64,000 nt of DNA, from NCBI GenBank assembly GCA_965203135.1, contig CBDBBO010000001.1, forward strand, positions 1,860,001 through 1,924,000. Reading direction: 5' to 3'. The DNA comes from CATOSD01 sp965203135. Lineage in GTDB: Bacteria > Chloroflexota > Dehalococcoidia > Lucifugimonadales > CATOSD01. Positions within the stretch are counted from its first letter, which is position 1, and each line of letters starts with the position of its first letter. The notes under the pieces were generated by a model. The model ran no database searches. It saw only the letters and a list, made by a program, of their open reading frames with translations, and had not been told where the DNA came from. Shown here piece by piece: positions 61,685 through 64,000 of this stretch. Position numbers and translations under genes: made by a program.

Positions 61685-61747
61685 TGGGTGCCTCTCGCGC
61701 GTCGCCCCCGCATTTCCGCCGCTAAGCGCTGGTTGCAGGAAGCCACC

Positions 61748-61775
61748 TTGACGTCTGCCGGATATAGTCTATACT
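61748..61775 (+). promoter_or_regulatory. Promoter of the Phd/PIN operon
   Basis: TTGACG (61748-61753), a 16-bp spacer, TATACT (61770-61775), close to the sigma-70 consensus, about 28 bp upstream of the antitoxin ATG at 61804. Confidence 0.6.
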
Positions 61776-61803
61776 AGTCCAATACACCTCGCATGAAGAC
61801 GCC

Positions 61804-62109
61804 ATGACCACCCAACGATCCGGTTCGCCCCGCGTGTGGACCGTCGCCGAGGCGAAGGCCCGGCTGTCCGAGATACTTCGCCTCTCGGAAGAAGAGGGCC
61901 CCCAGCGCATCGGCACGCGCAAATCGTTCGTCGTAGTCCCTGAACACGTCTGGCAGGAGCGGGAGACTAAGCCGCGCAAACCCCTTGGCCAGTGGCTGGT
62001 CGAGAACATGCCGCGCGGGACGAACCTCGAAATCCCCGAACGCGATGGCGGCGGCCGTCGTGAGATTCCATTCGTGGATTGGGATGAGGACGACTGGGGT
62101 GACAAGTGA
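61804..62109 (+). CDS. Phd/YefM-type antitoxin
   Basis: Protein of 101 aa. The N-terminal VWTVAEAKARLSEILRLSEEEGPQRI is the Phd/YefM DNA-binding fold (inclusion of a RKSFVVVPEHVW strand). The C-terminal acidic PFVDWDEDDWGDK is likely the toxin-binding part. Its stop overlaps the PIN toxin start (GTGA) by 4 nt. Confidence 0.85.
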   Translation: MTTQRSGSPRVWTVAEAKARLSEILRLSEEEGPQRIGTRKSFVVVPEHVWQERETKPRKPLGQWLVENMPRGTNLEIPERDGGGRREIPFVDWDEDDWGDK

Positions 62110-62525
62110 GAGGCTTTCTTCTGGACACGAACGTCGTGTCGGAGATGACCAAGCTTCGGCCCAGTCCCCAAGTGATTGCATTTCTGGCCCAATCGGAGGA
62201 TCTGTGGCTGGCGTCACTGGTGGTGCATGAGCTGGAGTTTGGGGTGCAGCTCATGCCACCCGGACGGCGCAGGGAGCGACTGCGAACGGATATCTCAAGG
62301 CTGCTCAGGTGCTACGAGGACCGCATTCTGCCTATTGATCGGGTGAGTGCGGAGTGGGCCGCGCGGTTCCAGGCAGGGGCGGTCCTCTCCGGGCATCCCC
62401 CCGATCTCATCGACATACTCATCGCCGGAACTGCCAAGGCGCATGACTTGGCTGTCGTCACCCGGAATGTCGGAGACTTTGAACACCTGGACGTCGATAT
62501 CGTCAATCCCTGGAACGCCCCATGA
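62106..62525 (+). CDS. PIN-domain toxin (FitB/VapC-like)
   Basis: Protein of 139 aa from the GTG at 62106. First Asp in FLLDTNVVSEM, the Glu in VVHELEFGV, acidic residues in HPPDLIDILIAGTA and VVTRNVGDFEHL. Classic PIN toxin with its Phd-type antitoxin upstream. Unrelated by context to the vapBC pair at 55970-56622. Confidence 0.88.
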   Translation: MRGFLLDTNVVSEMTKLRPSPQVIAFLAQSEDLWLASLVVHELEFGVQLMPPGRRRERLRTDISRLLRCYEDRILPIDRVSAEWAARFQAGAVLSGHPPDLIDILIAGTAKAHDLAVVTRNVGDFEHLDVDIVNPWNAP

Positions 62526-62582
62526 CCACCCTTACCGAAGCCGCCGTCGAACAGGCCAGCGCCCGTCTGCCGGGTTGTGGCG

Positions 62583-64000
62583 CTACTCGTCGAACCACAC
62601 TCCGGTCATGCGGGTGCGGTGGTAGTAGTCGTGCACGCCTTTCAGGTTGCCGTTGATGACGGTGTAGCTGACGACGTTGCCCGGGATGCGGTGAGTCACG
62701 TTCTCGTAGTAGGACTTCTGCACCGCGTCCACCAGGCGCTTCTGCTCGGCGGGGTCGATGGTGCGCGAGTACTGCGTCTTCAGCTCCTCGATCTCGAGGT
62801 TGTCGTGCCAGCCGTAGGTCTTGTGATTGAGGGCCCAGTTGAACACGGGGTTGTTGGTGGGCACGCCGCAGCAGTCGGTGGGGAACAGGTCCCAGTACTC
62901 GCGGTCCTGGCGGAAGGTTATCGCCGTGGCCCAGTCGGGCTGCTGCAGGTCCACGCTGAAGCCGATCTCCCTGGCGGCAGCCGCGTTCACGATACCGCGG
63001 TCGAGGTGGGTGACGTAGCTGGTGTTGCCCATTATGACTATCTCGGTGTTCGGGTCCCAGCCGGTCTCCTCCACGAACTCCCGGAAGAGCCGCTGGGCCT
63101 TAGCCATGTCGTCCTGGTTGTACAGTTCCAGCCCGGCGTCGCTCTCGTTGGGCGTGCCGCAGATGAAGATGGCGCCGCACAGGCTCCACAGGTCCCGCGG
63201 GTTGTGGGCGGCCATCAGTGATTCGGCGTCCATCGCGGCCTGCATGGCCTGGCGCGCCTTCAGGTTGCTGAAGGGCAGCTTGGTGTGGTTCATCAGCAGC
63301 ACCGGCGTGTAACCCGCCGGGTAGACGAAGGTGGACAGCCTGGGGTCTGCCTTTACTTCGGGCCAGAAGTCTGTCGGAGGGCTGGGGGTGTAGTGGATCC
63401 TGCCCGTCTTGAGACCGGCCAGAAGCACTGCGCTGTCGGGAATCTCCACGATCTCCAGCGCGTCCAGCAGCACTCTCTCGCCCTGAGGATAGATGCCGTT
63501 CGGGAAGCCTTCGCGGGGCGTGAGTTCGAAGCGGTCGCCGGGCGTCCAGTTGGCCAGCCGCCAGGGGCCGGATGCCGTGAAGTCGTCCACGCGGTCGCGC
63601 GGGCTGACTGTGCCCGCGATCTCGGATTTCATAATGAACGGCGCCTGGCCCAGTCCGAGAGAGGTCACCGCGAACGGCTCTTTCAGGTAGATCTCGAAGG
63701 TGAGGTCGTCGATCTTCGCCATGCTCCAGTCGGAGTTGTTGCCCGCCAGTGTGCGCTGCATCAGCGCGATGCCGGCGGTGATGCGCTCGGCCCAGCGGAA
63801 GGTGGAGGCGATGAAGTCGTCGGACGTGAGCTGGTCTCCGTCCTCGAAGCTCATGTCGTCGCGCAGCTTGAAGGTCCAGGTAAGCTGGTCGTCGCTGATT
63901 TCCCAGCTGTCGAACATGTTGTTGTGCAGCGCGCCGTTGGTGTCGAGCCTGAACGGAAACTCGTAGAGGTGCAGGGCCACTTGCTGGGTGACGAAGGCGG
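62583..64000 (-). CDS. ABC transporter solute-binding protein, family 5 (partial)
   Basis: At least 471 aa; the reading frame runs off the window edge at 64000, so the N-terminus (signal peptide) is missing. SBP_bac_5 pattern: LTWTFKLRDDMSFEDGDQLTSDDFIASTFRWAERI, GPWRLANWTPGDRFELTPRE, LLAGLKTGRIHY and a C-terminal QDREYWDLFPTDCCGVPTNNPVF. Binds oligopeptides, dipeptides, nickel or other solutes for an ABC importer; transporter genes would lie beyond the window or elsewhere. Ends 57 bp after the PIN toxin (convergent). Confidence 0.9.
   Translation of the reverse strand, partial: AFVTQQVALHLYEFPFRLDTNGALHNNMFDSWEISDDQLTWTFKLRDDMSFEDGDQLTSDDFIASTFRWAERITAGIALMQRTLAGNNSDWSMAKIDDLTFEIYLKEPFAVTSLGLGQAPFIMKSEIAGTVSPRDRVDDFTASGPWRLANWTPGDRFELTPREGFPNGIYPQGERVLLDALEIVEIPDSAVLLAGLKTGRIHYTPSPPTDFWPEVKADPRLSTFVYPAGYTPVLLMNHTKLPFSNLKARQAMQAAMDAESLMAAHNPRDLWSLCGAIFICGTPNESDAGLELYNQDDMAKAQRLFREFVEETGWDPNTEIVIMGNTSYVTHLDRGIVNAAAAREIGFSVDLQQPDWATAITFRQDREYWDLFPTDCCGVPTNNPVFNWALNHKTYGWHDNLEIEELKTQYSRTIDPAEQKRLVDAVQKSYYENVTHRIPGNVVSYTVINGNLKGVHDYYHRTRMTGVWFDE

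Overview
This is a high-GC bacterial chromosome segment in which GTG and TTG start codons are common and genes are tightly packed. The gene mix suggests a Chloroflexota bacterium of the Dehalococcoidia/SAR202 kind. It combines many small-molecule hydrolases and oxidoreductases, a molybdenum hydroxylase, an actinobacterial-style two-component system, a secreted DUF2680-like protein, FN3/cadherin-like surface proteins and dispersed G-rich intergenic repeats. The assignment is inferred from content only; no rRNA or tRNA gene was seen.

Layout. 0.1-9.5 kb (minus strand): a tandem-repeat surface protein, an MBL hydrolase, rph, a CocE-type hydrolase, nudC, then a tight scoA-like/trpB/serS run and a cupin. 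9.5-11.6 kb: an ABC-2 exporter. 11.8-14.0 kb: an AT-richer island with an overlapping three-gene operon (ParA-like ATPase and two unknown proteins). 14.3-17.2 kb: a secreted acidic protein with an OmpR/histidine-kinase pair. 17.2-25.1 kb: an FAD oxidoreductase, GNAT, PPOX, SMP-30, an amidase with a GatC-like partner, and uvrA. 25.1-28.7 kb: two HEPN-like gene pairs around mazG and a DUF1461 membrane protein. 28.8-36.8 kb: comB, an aldo/keto reductase, a CDF transporter with a Cys-rich tail, an amidohydrolase, an enoyl-CoA hydratase, an alpha/beta hydrolase, a DHDPS-family enzyme, a PIG-L deacetylase and a MoaD-like protein. 36.9-40.5 kb: a three-subunit molybdenum hydroxylase. 41.0-49.5 kb: a surface/sensor locus described below. 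49.5-62.5 kb: degV, a lipoprotein, an AAA ATPase, a hot-dog thioesterase, ftsH, a Mrr-like endonuclease, VapBC, an S1C protease, a MoxR/DUF58/VWA operon and a Phd/PIN pair. The right edge holds the C-terminal part of a family 5 solute-binding protein.

The most unusual locus is at 41.0-49.5 kb. A 1181-residue protein fuses GAF-GAF-GAF-PAS-HisKA-HATPase-receiver-winged helix. The receiver has Asn where the phosphoacceptor Asp should be, and the ATPase lacks its N-box Asn and G1 glycines. The protein therefore looks like a degenerate two-component system turned into a one-piece transcription factor. It is transcribed divergently from a Cache-type lipoprotein, a 1164-residue FN3/cadherin-like surface protein and a short secreted relative. 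A hairpin-like operator candidate lies between the two units, two GAF domains are a near-identical 525-bp duplication, and a run of 14 G sits at the 3' end of the sensor gene.

Two other points stand out. Seven copies of a ~40-bp hairpin-plus-tail repeat lie between genes, all in the same orientation whatever the gene direction. Defence- or toxin-like modules (the ParA operon, two HEPN-like pairs, a Mrr-like nuclease, VapBC, Phd/PIN) are scattered through otherwise housekeeping DNA, several of them in visibly AT-richer patches.
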